From Cellvibrionaceae bacterium (GTDB taxonomy: Bacteria; Pseudomonadota; Gammaproteobacteria; Pseudomonadales; Cellvibrionaceae), in contig JAGKWU010000018.1 of NCBI GenBank assembly GCA_021151695.1, forward strand, positions 20,214-84,213: a stretch of 64,000 nt of DNA, written 5' to 3'. The stretch's first letter is position 1. The number at the start of each line of letters is the position of its first letter. The notes beneath the pieces were generated by a model. That model ran no database searches. It saw nothing but the letters and a program-made list of their open reading frames with translations, and was not told the DNA's origin. Shown here piece by piece: positions 7,674 through 16,926 of the stretch. A program made the translations under genes and the position numbers.

Positions 7674-8594
7674 CTAGCGCGTCTCCGCTTCTGCCAGATC
7701 GCGAACGCAATTCCGGCCCGCTTCTTTGGCTCTGTACAGAGCCTGGTCGGCGCGCTCAAACAAATCGTTAATATGTTCTTTCTGCTCGCTGGTGCGGGTG
7801 CTGATGCCTATGCTGACGGTTGGTCTTACGCTGTTGCCATTGTGACCAATCACCAGTTTGCTAATCGTACGCCGCAGGCGTTCGGCGATAGTGCGAGCAC
7901 CTGTTTCGCCGGTTTTGCGTAGCAATACGACAAACTCCTCACCACCATAGCGAAAGCTGATATCGGTCTCGCGGCATACGCTTTCAATGGTGCGGGCAAT
8001 TTCACGCAACACATCATCGCCCTGGCTGTGGCCGTGACGATCATTGATCGCTTTGAAGTGGTCCACGTCGATCATCAGCAGTGAAAGCTCGTAATGATGG
8101 CGCTCTGCCAATTGCAGTTCGCGGCGCAGGGCGTTATCCAGCGCAGCGCGATTACCCAGGTGTGTCAGCGGGTCTAGTAGGGCGAGCTGCATGGCGGCTT
8201 GGTAGCGCAGCGCATTGCGTAATGGGTAAACCAGTGCTCCCAGCATGATTTCGAGGGCGGCCAGTTCTGTCTCAATAAAACGCTTGCTGCGGCTGAAGAT
8301 AATCTCGCCCAGGTAGCCTTCATCGGTAGTCAGCCGATAGTCGCAGTGGTGCAGGGCATCGCGACCCAGTTTGGTGATATCGCGATTGTTGGCAAAGCGA
8401 AACTGGATGCCGCCCACGGTCACCAGTGATTGCAGGTGGCGAAAGAAAATGGTCAGGATTTCGTTGGGTTCCAGCGACATTTGCAGTGCCTGGATAAGCT
8501 TGGCCCTGGCTTCTGTTTCCTGCTCGGGGGTCAGCGGTGCCGCTTGGCCAATAACCAGGCCTTGGGTGCCTGTGAGCATTGTCATGTCGCGCAT
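7674..8594 (-). CDS. Soluble diguanylate cyclase with N-terminal GAF-like region
   Basis: 306 residues without membrane segments or signal peptide. Residues 1-140 have a GAF-like pattern and may sense a ligand. The C-terminal GGDEF domain (about 145-300) begins with LALLDPLTHLGNRAAL and carries an intact catalytic GGEEF in FRYGGEEFVVLL. An RETD stretch exactly five residues before it matches the RxxD inhibitory site, so product feedback is likely. The protein should make cyclic di-GMP in the cytoplasm. An alternative start lies three codons in (8585). It is transcribed toward rluB and away from gyrA. Confidence 0.9.
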   Translation of the reverse strand: MRDMTMLTGTQGLVIGQAAPLTPEQETEARAKLIQALQMSLEPNEILTIFFRHLQSLVTVGGIQFRFANNRDITKLGRDALHHCDYRLTTDEGYLGEIIFSRSKRFIETELAALEIMLGALVYPLRNALRYQAAMQLALLDPLTHLGNRAALDNALRRELQLAERHHYELSLLMIDVDHFKAINDRHGHSQGDDVLREIARTIESVCRETDISFRYGGEEFVVLLRKTGETGARTIAERLRRTISKLVIGHNGNSVRPTVSIGISTRTSEQKEHINDLFERADQALYRAKEAGRNCVRDLAEAETR

Positions 8595-9130
8595 AGTGGT
8601 GTACCTGTTTGTAGATTTTTTTCAGTGGTGACATGCTCGCCCGGATTGAACGAAAATTGTCCTCTGCAGGATATTTAGCGAAATTTGTGCCATAGCTCAC
8701 ATAAAGTTATAAATTCTATAAAAATCAATGTCTTGTGGTTACGGCTTGGTGTTTGGTTGCCGTTTGGCTGGGTTTTCACGGCAATTCTCCAGCGTCCATT
8801 GCGGCGACAGCTTGCCGCTTGTCAAAAGTTTGGCGACTGGTTTTTGATCAGTCAGTGCCGCTACCGGAGTTTAATTTGCGGGCTTGTTGGTAAAGCTCTG
8901 CGGAAGAGGACAAAAGGTGGCTGTCGGAAAGGCGCTAAAAAGTGCTTATCTTCTTGATATTGTGATAGTATTGCCGCCTTTATTTTGGGTCCAAAAGGTG
9001 TGCGTCAAAGTGCCTTTTACCCTTCAAATTATCAGCAGTTACCAAACCACAGACATATAACAAAGCCTTAATCGCTGCGAAGAGTGGCGAGTTATTAACG
9101 CTTTAAGTCCAAAAGGAAAGCTGTATTCCC
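8595..9130. other. Long intergenic region upstream of gyrA
   Basis: About 535 bases without a credible gene. Visible are a perfect palindrome TTTTGGGTCCAAAA at 8983-8996 and the ten-base word GTCCAAAAGG repeated at 8989 and 9107, the second copy just before the gyrA start. A TATAAC at 9056-9061 could be a -10 box, but I see no matching -35. An open frame at 8685-8957 is not convincing. Confidence 0.5.
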
Positions 9131-11791
9131 ATGGTTGAATTCGCTAAAGAAATTTCACCTGTAAGTATCGAAGACGAAATGAAGCAGTCCTACCTCGACT
9201 ACGCCATGAGCGTAATCGTAGGTCGCGCACTGCCCGATGTGCGCGATGGCTTGAAGCCCGTACATCGCCGCGTTCTGTTTGCCATGAGCGAACTGAGCAA
9301 CGACTGGAATAAGCCCTACAAAAAATCCGCCCGTGTGGTGGGTGACGTAATCGGTAAATATCACCCGCACGGTGATACCGCTGTGTACGACACCATAGTG
9401 CGTATGGCCCAGCCTTTCTCCCTGCGTTACATGCTGGTGGATGGCCAGGGTAACTTCGGTTCGGTGGACGGTGACCGCGCAGCGGCCATGCGTTATACCG
9501 AAATCCGTATGGCCAGGATCGCCCACGACCTGATGGCCGATCTGGACAAAGAAACCGTGGATTTCGTGCCCAACTACGATGGCACCGAGCAGATCCCTGA
9601 TGTATTCCCCACGCGTATTCCCAACCTGCTGGTTAACGGCTCCTCCGGCATCGCCGTGGGTATGGCCACCAATATTCCGCCCCACAACCTGGGCGAAGTG
9701 GTACGCGGCTGCCTGGCGTTGATCGACAATGCCGATATCACCATCGATGAACTGATGGAATATATTCCCGGCCCGGATTTCCCCACTGGTGCCATTATTA
9801 ATGGTCGCGCCGGTATAGTTCAGGCGTACCGCACAGGTCGCGGCAGCATTATCGTTCGCGCCAAAACCGATATTGAACGCGACGAAAAAACCGGCCGTGA
9901 GACGATTATCGTCAACGAAATTCCCTATCAGTTGAACAAGGCGCGTCTGATTGAGCGTATTGCCGAGCTGGTAAAAGAAAAGAAAATCGAAGGCATCAGC
10001 GAGCTGCGCGACGAATCCGACAAAGACGGTATGCGCATCGTTATTGAAGTTAAGCGCAACGAATCTGCCGAAGTACTGCTCAACAACCTTTTCTCTCAAA
10101 CCCAGCTACAAACCAGCTTTGGTGTGAACGTTGTTGCCTTGGATGAAGGCCAGCCCAAGATCCTTAACCTGAAGCAACTGCTGGAAGCTTTCGTCAAACA
10201 CCGCCGTGAAGTGGTGACTCGCCGCACCGTATATCTGCTGCGCAAAGCGCGTGAGCGTGGTCATATCCTTGAAGGTTTGGCTGTTTCTATCTCCAATATC
10301 GACGAAGTTATCACCCTGATTAAAAACTCAGCCACGCCGGCTGATGCGAAAGATGGCCTGATGACCCGCGGTTGGGATGCTGCCGAAATGGCGCCATTCC
10401 TTGAGCGTGCGGGTGAAGATGCCTGCCGCCCGGAAGATTTGGGCCCTGAATTTGGCCTGCGCGATGGCCGCTACTACTTATCTGCCGCCCAGGCGCAAGC
10501 GATTCTGGAATTGCGTCTGCACCGCTTGACCGGTATGGAGCATGACAAGCTGTTGGCTGAATACGAGGAAAAACTGGTTCAAATCGCCGAGTTCCTCGAA
10601 ATCCTGGGCAATGCTGTACGCCTGATGGAAGTTATCCGCGAAGAGCTGGAGCAGGTGATTGCCGACTACGGTGATAAGCGTCGCACTGAAATCGTTGCTT
10701 CAACGCTCGACCTGACTACCGAAGACCTGATCAACGTTGAAGATCGCGTGGTGACCATTTCCCATGGCGGCTACGCGAAGAGCCAGCCGCTGGATGATTA
10801 CCAGGCCCAGCGTCGCGGCGGTATGGGCAAATCTGCCACCGCTGTTAAAGATGAAGACTATGTACAGCATCTGCTGGTGGCCAGCACCCACGATACTATT
10901 TTGCTGTTCACCAACGCCGGTAAGGTTTACTGGTTGAAGGTGTATATGATTCCTGTGGCGGGCCGTCAGTCCCGTGGTCGTCCAGTGGTGAATTTGCTGC
11001 CGCTGGAAGAAGGGGAGCAAATTACCTCGATCCTGCCAGTTAAGTCTTATGACGAAGACAAATTTATTTTCATGGCAACTGCCAACGGCACCGTGAAGAA
11101 AACCGCCTTGACCCAATTCGCTCGTCAGCGCAGCGTAGGCTTGCGTGCGATTGAGCTGGATGAAGGTGACACCTTGGTTGGCACTGCTATTACCAATGGT
11201 TCCTGTGACGTGATCCTGTTTGCCAGCTCGGGTAAAGCTGCGCGTTTCCGCGAGTCACAAGTGCGCGCCATGGGCCGTACCTCTCGCGGTGTGCGCGGTA
11301 TTCGTCTGGTTGAGGGCCAGCGCGTCGTCGGCATGGTTATTCCGATGGAAAATGGCCAGGTGCTGACCGTGAGCGAAAACGGCTACGGCAAACGTACCGA
11401 AGTAAATGAATTCCCAGCCAAAGGCCGTGGCTCGCAGGGCGTAATCGGTATGCAAACGACCGAACGTAATGGCGAGCTGGTAGGTGCGGTGCAGGTGTTT
11501 GATGGCGAGGAAATCATGCTGATTTCTGACCAGGGCACCATGGTTCGCACCCGCGTAGATGAAGTCTCTGTGCTGAGCCGTAACACCCAGGGCGTACGCT
11601 TGATCAAGTTGAAAGAAGGCGAACGTATGCAAGGCCTTGAGCGTATAGAAGAGAGCGCTGACGAAAGTGCCAAGCGCGAATTAGCTCGTGCGGAAGCGCC
11701 CGAAGGTGAAGAGGCAGAAGCAATTGATGACAGTGCTGCAGATGATGTAGTTGATAATGCTGCCGACGCAGATGACGCAAACGACGAGTAA
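9131..11791 (+). CDS. gyrA: DNA gyrase subunit A
   Basis: 886 residues, the normal length. The breakage-reunion domain has the catalytic Tyr122 (AAAMRYTEIRMARI) and the quinolone-determining region HPHGDTAVYDTIV with Thr83 and Asp87, the wild-type pattern seen in Pseudomonas. The C-terminal beta-pinwheel includes the GyrA-box-like QRRGGMGK and repeats such as SRGVRGIRL and SRNTQGVRLIKL. The last ~45 residues form a strongly acidic Asp/Glu/Ala tail, a known regulatory feature of gyrase. With GyrB it introduces negative supercoils using ATP. pheA starts four bases after the stop, so the genes are co-transcribed. Confidence 0.98.
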   Translation: MVEFAKEISPVSIEDEMKQSYLDYAMSVIVGRALPDVRDGLKPVHRRVLFAMSELSNDWNKPYKKSARVVGDVIGKYHPHGDTAVYDTIVRMAQPFSLRYMLVDGQGNFGSVDGDRAAAMRYTEIRMARIAHDLMADLDKETVDFVPNYDGTEQIPDVFPTRIPNLLVNGSSGIAVGMATNIPPHNLGEVVRGCLALIDNADITIDELMEYIPGPDFPTGAIINGRAGIVQAYRTGRGSIIVRAKTDIERDEKTGRETIIVNEIPYQLNKARLIERIAELVKEKKIEGISELRDESDKDGMRIVIEVKRNESAEVLLNNLFSQTQLQTSFGVNVVALDEGQPKILNLKQLLEAFVKHRREVVTRRTVYLLRKARERGHILEGLAVSISNIDEVITLIKNSATPADAKDGLMTRGWDAAEMAPFLERAGEDACRPEDLGPEFGLRDGRYYLSAAQAQAILELRLHRLTGMEHDKLLAEYEEKLVQIAEFLEILGNAVRLMEVIREELEQVIADYGDKRRTEIVASTLDLTTEDLINVEDRVVTISHGGYAKSQPLDDYQAQRRGGMGKSATAVKDEDYVQHLLVASTHDTILLFTNAGKVYWLKVYMIPVAGRQSRGRPVVNLLPLEEGEQITSILPVKSYDEDKFIFMATANGTVKKTALTQFARQRSVGLRAIELDEGDTLVGTAITNGSCDVILFASSGKAARFRESQVRAMGRTSRGVRGIRLVEGQRVVGMVIPMENGQVLTVSENGYGKRTEVNEFPAKGRGSQGVIGMQTTERNGELVGAVQVFDGEEIMLISDQGTMVRTRVDEVSVLSRNTQGVRLIKLKEGERMQGLERIEESADESAKRELARAEAPEGEEAEAIDDSAADDVVDNAADADDANDE

Positions 11792-11795
11792 GCAG

Positions 11796-12896
11796 ATGTC
11801 CACTGAAGCCGAAAAACTATTAGCCCTGCGCAATAAAATTGATTCAATCGACGCAGATATTGGCCGTCTGATTTCTGCGCGCGCCGAGTGCGCGCAAGAA
11901 GTTGCTGAAGTTAAAAAAGCCAGCCTGCCTGATGATGCGCAGATTCTGTTTTATCGCCCCGAGCGTGAAGCCCAGGTGCTGCGTAAGGCGATGGAGCAGA
12001 ACAAAGGCCCGCTCAGCAATGAAGAGATGGCGCGCCTGTTTCGCGAGATAATGTCAGCCTGCCTTGCGCTGGAAAACCCGGTAAAAGTAGCGTTTTTAGG
12101 TCCTGAAGGGACTTTTACTCAGCAAGCAGCACTCAAGCATTTTGGTCACTCAGCTGTAGTGATGCCGTTCTCTGCAATCGACGAAGTTTTTCGCGAAGTA
12201 GAGGCGGGTGCCGTCAATTACGGTGTGGTACCTGTAGAGAACTCTACTGAAGGTGTGGTTAATCACACGCTCGATAACTTCATGGGGTCCAACCTGAAAA
12301 TTTGTGGTGAAGTTGAGCTGCGCATTCATCACAACTTGCTGGTTTCTGATGTCACTAGCACCAACAGTATCAGCCGTATTTATTCTCATTCCCAGTCGCT
12401 GGCCCAATGCCGTAAATGGCTTGATGCTCATTACCCCAAAGCCGAACGCGTGGCGGTTAGCAGCAATGCCGAAGCTGCCAAGCGTTTGAAAGGTGAGTGG
12501 AATGCTGCCGCTATTGCCGGCAGCATGGCGGCCGAGCTTTATGGTCTGAAAATGCTGGCCGAAAAAATTGAAGACCAGCCAGACAATTCCACGCGCTTCC
12601 TGATCATAGGTACACAAGAGGTGCCAGCCAGCGGCGTGGATAAAACATCCATAGTGGTCGCCATGCGCAATGAACCGGGCGCGCTGCATAACCTGCTGGA
12701 GCCTTTCCATCGCCACAGTATCGACCTGACGCGAGTTGAAACCCGCCCGTCGCGTACCGGTGTTTGGAATTATGTGTTCTTTATCGATTTTGCCGGCCAT
12801 GCCAATGATCCACTGATCAGTGAAGTGCTGGCCGAAGTAGCCACTCGCTGTGCAGATCTGAAACTGCTCGGTTCCTACCCAAAAGCTGTGCTCTGA
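11796..12896 (+). CDS. pheA: Bifunctional chorismate mutase / prephenate dehydratase (P-protein)
   Basis: 366 residues from the ATG at 11796. Residues 1-90 are an AroQ chorismate mutase (LLALRNKIDSIDADIGRLIS, EREAQVLRKAM). The prephenate dehydratase domain follows (VAFLGPEGTFTQQAA, YGVVPVENSTEGVVNHTLD, DNSTRFLIIG), with the catalytic Thr-Arg-Phe motif. The last ~85 residues are an ACT domain (IVVAMRNEPGALHNLLEPF, the ESRP-like ETRPSR site) for phenylalanine feedback inhibition. It converts chorismate to phenylpyruvate. The frame is open from 11751 inside gyrA, but MSTEAEKLLALRNKID is the family start. Unlike in Pseudomonas, serC does not lie between gyrA and pheA. Confidence 0.96.
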   Translation: MSTEAEKLLALRNKIDSIDADIGRLISARAECAQEVAEVKKASLPDDAQILFYRPEREAQVLRKAMEQNKGPLSNEEMARLFREIMSACLALENPVKVAFLGPEGTFTQQAALKHFGHSAVVMPFSAIDEVFREVEAGAVNYGVVPVENSTEGVVNHTLDNFMGSNLKICGEVELRIHHNLLVSDVTSTNSISRIYSHSQSLAQCRKWLDAHYPKAERVAVSSNAEAAKRLKGEWNAAAIAGSMAAELYGLKMLAEKIEDQPDNSTRFLIIGTQEVPASGVDKTSIVVAMRNEPGALHNLLEPFHRHSIDLTRVETRPSRTGVWNYVFFIDFAGHANDPLISEVLAEVATRCADLKLLGSYPKAVL

Positions 12897-13816
12897 TGTC
12901 GACATCTTCTTCTGCAACAGTGATCAACAAATTGGTGGTCATAGGCATAGGCCTGATTGGCGGCAGCCTGGCTACCGGCCTGAGCGCGCGCGGCGCTTGC
13001 CGTGAGGTAATTGGCATTGCCCGTCGTGAAAACACCTGCGAAGAAGCGGTAAAATTAGGTGTGGTGAATCGCGCATATACCTCATTGACTGACATCGCCC
13101 ATGAGTTGGGGGCAGGGGATGTAATTTTCATTTCCGTCCCTACTTTATCCGTGAAAGCGATTTTGGAAGAGATTAAATCCTGTATTTCACCCGGTGTGAC
13201 TATTACCGACGGTGCCAGCGTAAAAGGCAATGTGCAGGTGGCGGCGGAACAGGTTTTTGGTAGGGTGCCGCCGCAACTGGTGTTGGGTCACCCCATCGCC
13301 GGTTCGGAAAAAAGCGGCGTTACCGCGGCCAATCCCAATTTGTACGAAAACCATCGCTGCATTCTGACTCCATTGCCGGATACGGCCCCAGATCATCTGA
13401 CCCTGGTAACGCGTATGTGGCAAGCGGTCGGCGCAGAAGTGCTCACCATGTCAGTGGAAGAGCACGATGAGGTGCTGGGCGCTACCAGTCATTTACCCCA
13501 TGTGATTGCCTATTCGCTGGTTGATACCCTTGCACACGACATAGATAACCCCAATATCTTCCGTTATGCCGCTGGTGGCTTTCGTGACTTTACCCGTATC
13601 GCCTCCAGCGACCCGATTATGTGGCACGACATAATGCGCGCCAATAAATCTGGCGTGCTTCATGCGCTCGATCTGTTTATCGCCAACCTCACGAGCTTGC
13701 GCTCCAGTATTGAAAACGAGGATTCCGAGCACATGTTGGAAGTCTTCAAGCGCGCAAAGCTGGTGCGCGACGAATTTACCGCAAATTTCGCCAAGCGAAA
13801 TGCGGATAAGAAGTAG
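12896..13816 (+). CDS. tyrA: Prephenate / cyclohexadienyl dehydrogenase
   Basis: 306 residues, starting in the TGATG junction with pheA. The N-terminal Rossmann fold begins VIGIGLIGGSLATGL. The dehydrogenase motifs include the HPIAGSEKSGV segment with the catalytic His and the Ser/Lys contacts, and ATSHLPHVIAYSL. It oxidatively decarboxylates prephenate (or arogenate) for tyrosine synthesis. In Pseudomonas this gene is fused or adjacent to aroA; here it ends as a stand-alone 306-residue enzyme and neither hisC nor aroA is nearby. Confidence 0.93.
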   Translation: MSTSSSATVINKLVVIGIGLIGGSLATGLSARGACREVIGIARRENTCEEAVKLGVVNRAYTSLTDIAHELGAGDVIFISVPTLSVKAILEEIKSCISPGVTITDGASVKGNVQVAAEQVFGRVPPQLVLGHPIAGSEKSGVTAANPNLYENHRCILTPLPDTAPDHLTLVTRMWQAVGAEVLTMSVEEHDEVLGATSHLPHVIAYSLVDTLAHDIDNPNIFRYAAGGFRDFTRIASSDPIMWHDIMRANKSGVLHALDLFIANLTSLRSSIENEDSEHMLEVFKRAKLVRDEFTANFAKRNADKK

Positions 13817-13857
13817 TAAAGAATTCATTTATGTTTTTTTATCATTGGTAATGCGGA

Positions 13858-14766
13858 ATGTCCGACTACAAACTCACCCATTTAAAACAGCTCGAAGCCG
13901 AAAGTATTCACATCATCCGTGAAGTAGCCGCCGAGTTTGATAATCCTGTGATGCTTTACTCTGTGGGTAAAGACTCGGCAGTGATGATGCATCTCACCAT
14001 GAAGGCCTTCTATCCCGGCAAGCCTCCGTTCCCGCTGTTGCATGTTGATACCACCTGGAAATTCCGCGAGATGATCGAGTTTCGCGATCAGCGCGTTGCT
14101 GATTTGGGTTGGGATTTGATTGTGCACATCAATCAGGAAGGCGTGGACATGGGTATTAGCCCCTTCGTACACGGCAGTGCCAAACACACCGATATCATGA
14201 AAACCCAGGCGTTGAAGCAAGCACTCAACAAATACGGTTTTGATGCAGCTTTTGGTGGCGCGCGTCGCGACGAAGAAAAATCCCGCGCAAAAGAGCGCGT
14301 TTATTCCTTCCGCGATAAAAACCATCGTTGGGATCCCAAAAACCAACGCCCCGAGTTGTGGAATATCTACAACGGCCGTGTAGATAAAGGTGAAAGTATT
14401 CGTGTGTTCCCATTGTCTAACTGGACTGAGCTGGATATCTGGCAATACATCCACTTGGAAAATATACCCATCGTTCCCTTGTACTTTGCGGCCAAGCGCC
14501 CTGTAGTTGAGCGCGATGGTACTTTGATCATGGTTGACGATGATCGTATGCCCATTGGCCCGGATGACAAAGTCGAAGAAAAAATGGTGCGCTTCCGCAC
14601 TCTCGGCTGCTACCCGTTAACCGGTGCAGTGGAATCCGAAGCGAAAACATTGCCAGAAATTATTCAGGAAATGCTGTTAACCACGACCTCTGAGCGCCAG
14701 GGTCGTGTGATCGACCACGACAGTTCCGGGTCGATGGAGAAGAAAAAGCAAGAGGGTTATTTCTAA
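13858..14766 (+). CDS. cysD: Sulfate adenylyltransferase subunit 2
   Basis: 302 residues of the PP-loop ATP-pyrophosphatase family: YSVGKDSAVMMHL is the PP-loop, followed by HVDTTWKFREMIEFRD and the Arg/Lys-rich FGGARRDEEKSRAKER. CysD forms adenosine 5'-phosphosulfate from ATP and sulfate, driven by GTP hydrolysis on CysN. The stop overlaps the cysN start (TAATG), so the two are translationally coupled. The pair is inserted between tyrA and pyrF. Confidence 0.97.
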   Translation: MSDYKLTHLKQLEAESIHIIREVAAEFDNPVMLYSVGKDSAVMMHLTMKAFYPGKPPFPLLHVDTTWKFREMIEFRDQRVADLGWDLIVHINQEGVDMGISPFVHGSAKHTDIMKTQALKQALNKYGFDAAFGGARRDEEKSRAKERVYSFRDKNHRWDPKNQRPELWNIYNGRVDKGESIRVFPLSNWTELDIWQYIHLENIPIVPLYFAAKRPVVERDGTLIMVDDDRMPIGPDDKVEEKMVRFRTLGCYPLTGAVESEAKTLPEIIQEMLLTTTSERQGRVIDHDSSGSMEKKKQEGYF

Positions 14767-16190
14767 TGAGTCACCAGTCTGATTTGATTGCGCAAGATAT
14801 CAACGCCTATCTTGCCCAACACGAACAAAAAGAACTGCTGCGTTTTTTGACCTGCGGCAGTGTGGATGATGGCAAGAGCACCCTGATTGGTCGCCTGCTG
14901 CACGACTCCAAAATGATTTATGAAGATCAGCTCGCCGCCGTGCAAGCTGACAGTGCCAAGCATGGTACTACCGGTGAAAAAATTGATTTGGCTTTGTTGG
15001 TGGATGGCCTGCAAGCTGAGCGTGAGCAGGGCATTACTATTGATGTTGCCTACCGTTATTTTTCCACCAGCAAACGCAAATTTATTATTGCGGACACTCC
15101 CGGTCACGAGCAGTACACGCGCAACATGGCCACCGGTGCTTCCACCTGTGATCTTGCGGTAATTCTGATTGATGCGCGCTATGGCGTAGTAACTCAAACC
15201 CGCCGCCACAGTTATATAGCGTCATTGTTGGGTATCAAGCACATTGTTGTAGCTGTCAACAAAATGGATTTGCTGGATTTCAGTGAGTCTGTATTTGAAA
15301 AAATCAAAGCTGATTACTTGGCTTTCGCCGGCAAGTTAGGTATGGCTGATCCATTCTTTGTGCCTATCTCGGCATTGGATGGCGACAACGTAGTGAATCG
15401 TTCCGAGCGTTCGCCTTGGTATAAGGGCCAGACGCTGATGGAAATTTTTGAAGATGTGCCTATTGCTGGCGATAAAAATTTCTCCGATTTCCGTTTGCCA
15501 GTTCAATATGTCAATCGTCCCAATCTGGATTTCCGTGGCTTCTGCGGCAATATATCTTCAGGTGTTGTCAAAGTTGGCGATGCAATCAAAGCATTGCCAT
15601 CTGGCAAGCGTAGCACTGTTAAATCTATAGTGACTTACGACGGCGATTTGCAAGAAGCATTTGCTGGTCAGGCAGTGACTCTCACATTGGCTGATGAGAT
15701 CGATATCAGTCGTGGCGATGTTATTGTGCAGGCTAATGATGAGGTGCCTTTAACCAATCATCTGCGGGCCCATGTGGTGTGGATGACTGAGCAGGCGTTA
15801 CGCCCAAACTCTGATTACTGGTTTAAGTTTGCCAGTAAATTGGTGAGTGGCCAGGTAGAAAAAATTCATCATCGCATTGATGTAAATACACAGGACGAAA
15901 TTGCGGCTGAACAATTACAGTTAAACGATATTGCAGTGGTAGATGTGCTTCTGACCCAGTCAGTTGTTGCGGATGACTATAAGCGCAATCGCGCTACCGG
16001 TGCATTTATTGTGATTGATCGCATCACCAATATTACTGTGGGTGCGGGCATGGTAACGCAACGTCTGGATGAAAAAGCCATAGCAGTGCAAACCAATTTC
16101 AGCGAGTTTGAGTTGGAGTTGAATGCATTAGTGCGCAAACATTTCCCGCATTGGGGAGCGATTGATTTGGTGCAATTACTTAAAAAATAA
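14766..16190 (+). CDS. cysN: Sulfate adenylyltransferase subunit 1 (GTPase)
   Basis: 474 residues, the length of stand-alone CysN, so there is no fused CysC APS-kinase domain. The translation-factor-type G domain shows GSVDDGKSTLIGRLLHDSK, DTPGHEQYTRNMATGAS and NKMDLLDF, followed by EF-Tu-like beta barrels. GTP hydrolysis drives APS formation by CysD. APS reductase or kinase genes are not in the window. A strong terminator lies 20 bases downstream. Confidence 0.97.
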   Translation: MSHQSDLIAQDINAYLAQHEQKELLRFLTCGSVDDGKSTLIGRLLHDSKMIYEDQLAAVQADSAKHGTTGEKIDLALLVDGLQAEREQGITIDVAYRYFSTSKRKFIIADTPGHEQYTRNMATGASTCDLAVILIDARYGVVTQTRRHSYIASLLGIKHIVVAVNKMDLLDFSESVFEKIKADYLAFAGKLGMADPFFVPISALDGDNVVNRSERSPWYKGQTLMEIFEDVPIAGDKNFSDFRLPVQYVNRPNLDFRGFCGNISSGVVKVGDAIKALPSGKRSTVKSIVTYDGDLQEAFAGQAVTLTLADEIDISRGDVIVQANDEVPLTNHLRAHVVWMTEQALRPNSDYWFKFASKLVSGQVEKIHHRIDVNTQDEIAAEQLQLNDIAVVDVLLTQSVVADDYKRNRATGAFIVIDRITNITVGAGMVTQRLDEKAIAVQTNFSEFELELNALVRKHFPHWGAIDLVQLLKK

Positions 16191-16210
16191 TTGTGTTGGA
16201 TCATTTTAAA

Positions 16211-16236
16211 AAGCCCGGCAATAGCCGGGTTTTTTA
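16211..16236 (+). terminator. Terminator of cysDN
   Basis: CCCGGC (16214-16219) pairs with GCCGGG (16224-16229), extended by A-T and G-T pairs, with a four-base loop and six Ts. Confidence 0.9.
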
Positions 16237-16392
16237 CAAGTGAAAACTTGTTTTTTGTGAGCTTGTTGGCAAAAACTTGGCGTTTATCGGCTGGCGTTGG
16301 GTTGTGTAAGCCAGTAAGATTTCCATCACTTGCAGTAAGGAAGTCGCAAGTAAAAATCAAATCCACTAACAACTGACAAGGAATGTTTTCAT

Positions 16393-16710
16393 ATGAAAAA
16401 TATCCTCTCTGCTTTTATTTTTTCCGCGCTGGCTTTTTCCTCTGTTTCTTTTGCTGCAGATACCCCTGCTAAACCTGCGGTTGCAGTTCAAGCGGCCAAA
16501 CCTGCGGCGCAACAAGCTGCTGTTAATATCAATACTGCTGACGCGCAAGCATTAACGCAACTCAAGGGTATAGGTCTTAAAAAAGCTGAAGCTATAGTGG
16601 CTTGGCGCAAAGCTAATGGTAGCTTTAAAACTATCGATCAACTGGCCGAGGTTAAGGGGATAGGTACCAAAACCATTGACCTTAACCGTCAAAATATCCG
16701 TCTCCAATAA
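16393..16710 (+). CDS. Secreted ComEA-like helix-hairpin-helix DNA-binding protein
   Basis: 105 residues: a clear Sec signal peptide (MKNILSAFIFSALAFSSVSF, cut near AADTP), an Ala/Pro/Lys linker, and a ComEA-type double helix-hairpin-helix domain (VNINTADAQALTQLKGIGLK, AEAIVAWRKANGSFKTIDQL, VKGIGTKTIDLN). Such proteins bind double-stranded DNA in the periplasm and support DNA uptake, but many organisms carry them without known competence. The ATG has an AAGGAA motif upstream. It is flanked by a terminator on the left and a terminator-like hairpin on the right, so it is probably monocistronic. Confidence 0.88.
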   Translation: MKNILSAFIFSALAFSSVSFAADTPAKPAVAVQAAKPAAQQAAVNINTADAQALTQLKGIGLKKAEAIVAWRKANGSFKTIDQLAEVKGIGTKTIDLNRQNIRLQ

Positions 16711-16875
16711 AAAATTGTCACTCACTCCTGTCTCAGAGGATTTGTTACAGATGAGTGATTTTTGTGCGGATTTGGCAGGGCGGGCTCTATTAAGGTAACA
16801 AATGGACAGGTTATCTTGCCCGCCAACCAGCATTGCTTTATTAAGGTGCTGCGAATTGGCGCGAAGTTTGATTTA

Positions 16876-16926
16876 ATGGGAGCCTGGATTCAAATCCGGG
16901 CTTTTTCATTTTAGCGAGGCTCCCAT
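16876..16926 (+). promoter_or_regulatory. Competing hairpins over the pyrF ribosome-binding site (attenuator-like)
   Basis: ATGGGAGCCT (16876-16885) is an exact inverted repeat of AGGCTCCCAT (16917-16926); the second arm covers the GAGG ribosome-binding site and the first two bases of the pyrF ATG. Bases 16881-16885 are also the outer 5' arm of the terminator hairpin at 16881-16902, so the two structures exclude each other. Confidence 0.55.
16881..16906 (+). terminator. Rho-independent terminator-like hairpin just before pyrF
   Basis: Bases 16881-16889 pair with 16894-16902 (nine pairs including one G-T) around a TCAA loop, followed by a T run. It may simply end the comEA-like transcript, or act as an attenuator of pyrF, whose start is 18 bases downstream of the T run. 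Confidence 0.7.

Noticed and set aside
8685..8957. Possible 90-residue protein in front of gyrA
   Set aside because: Trp/Arg/Cys-rich, no domain, no ribosome-binding site; treated as leader DNA.
9155..10099. 314-codon open frame on the reverse strand
   Set aside because: Shadow of gyrA with His/Asn/Val-rich composition typical of antisense translation of biased codons.
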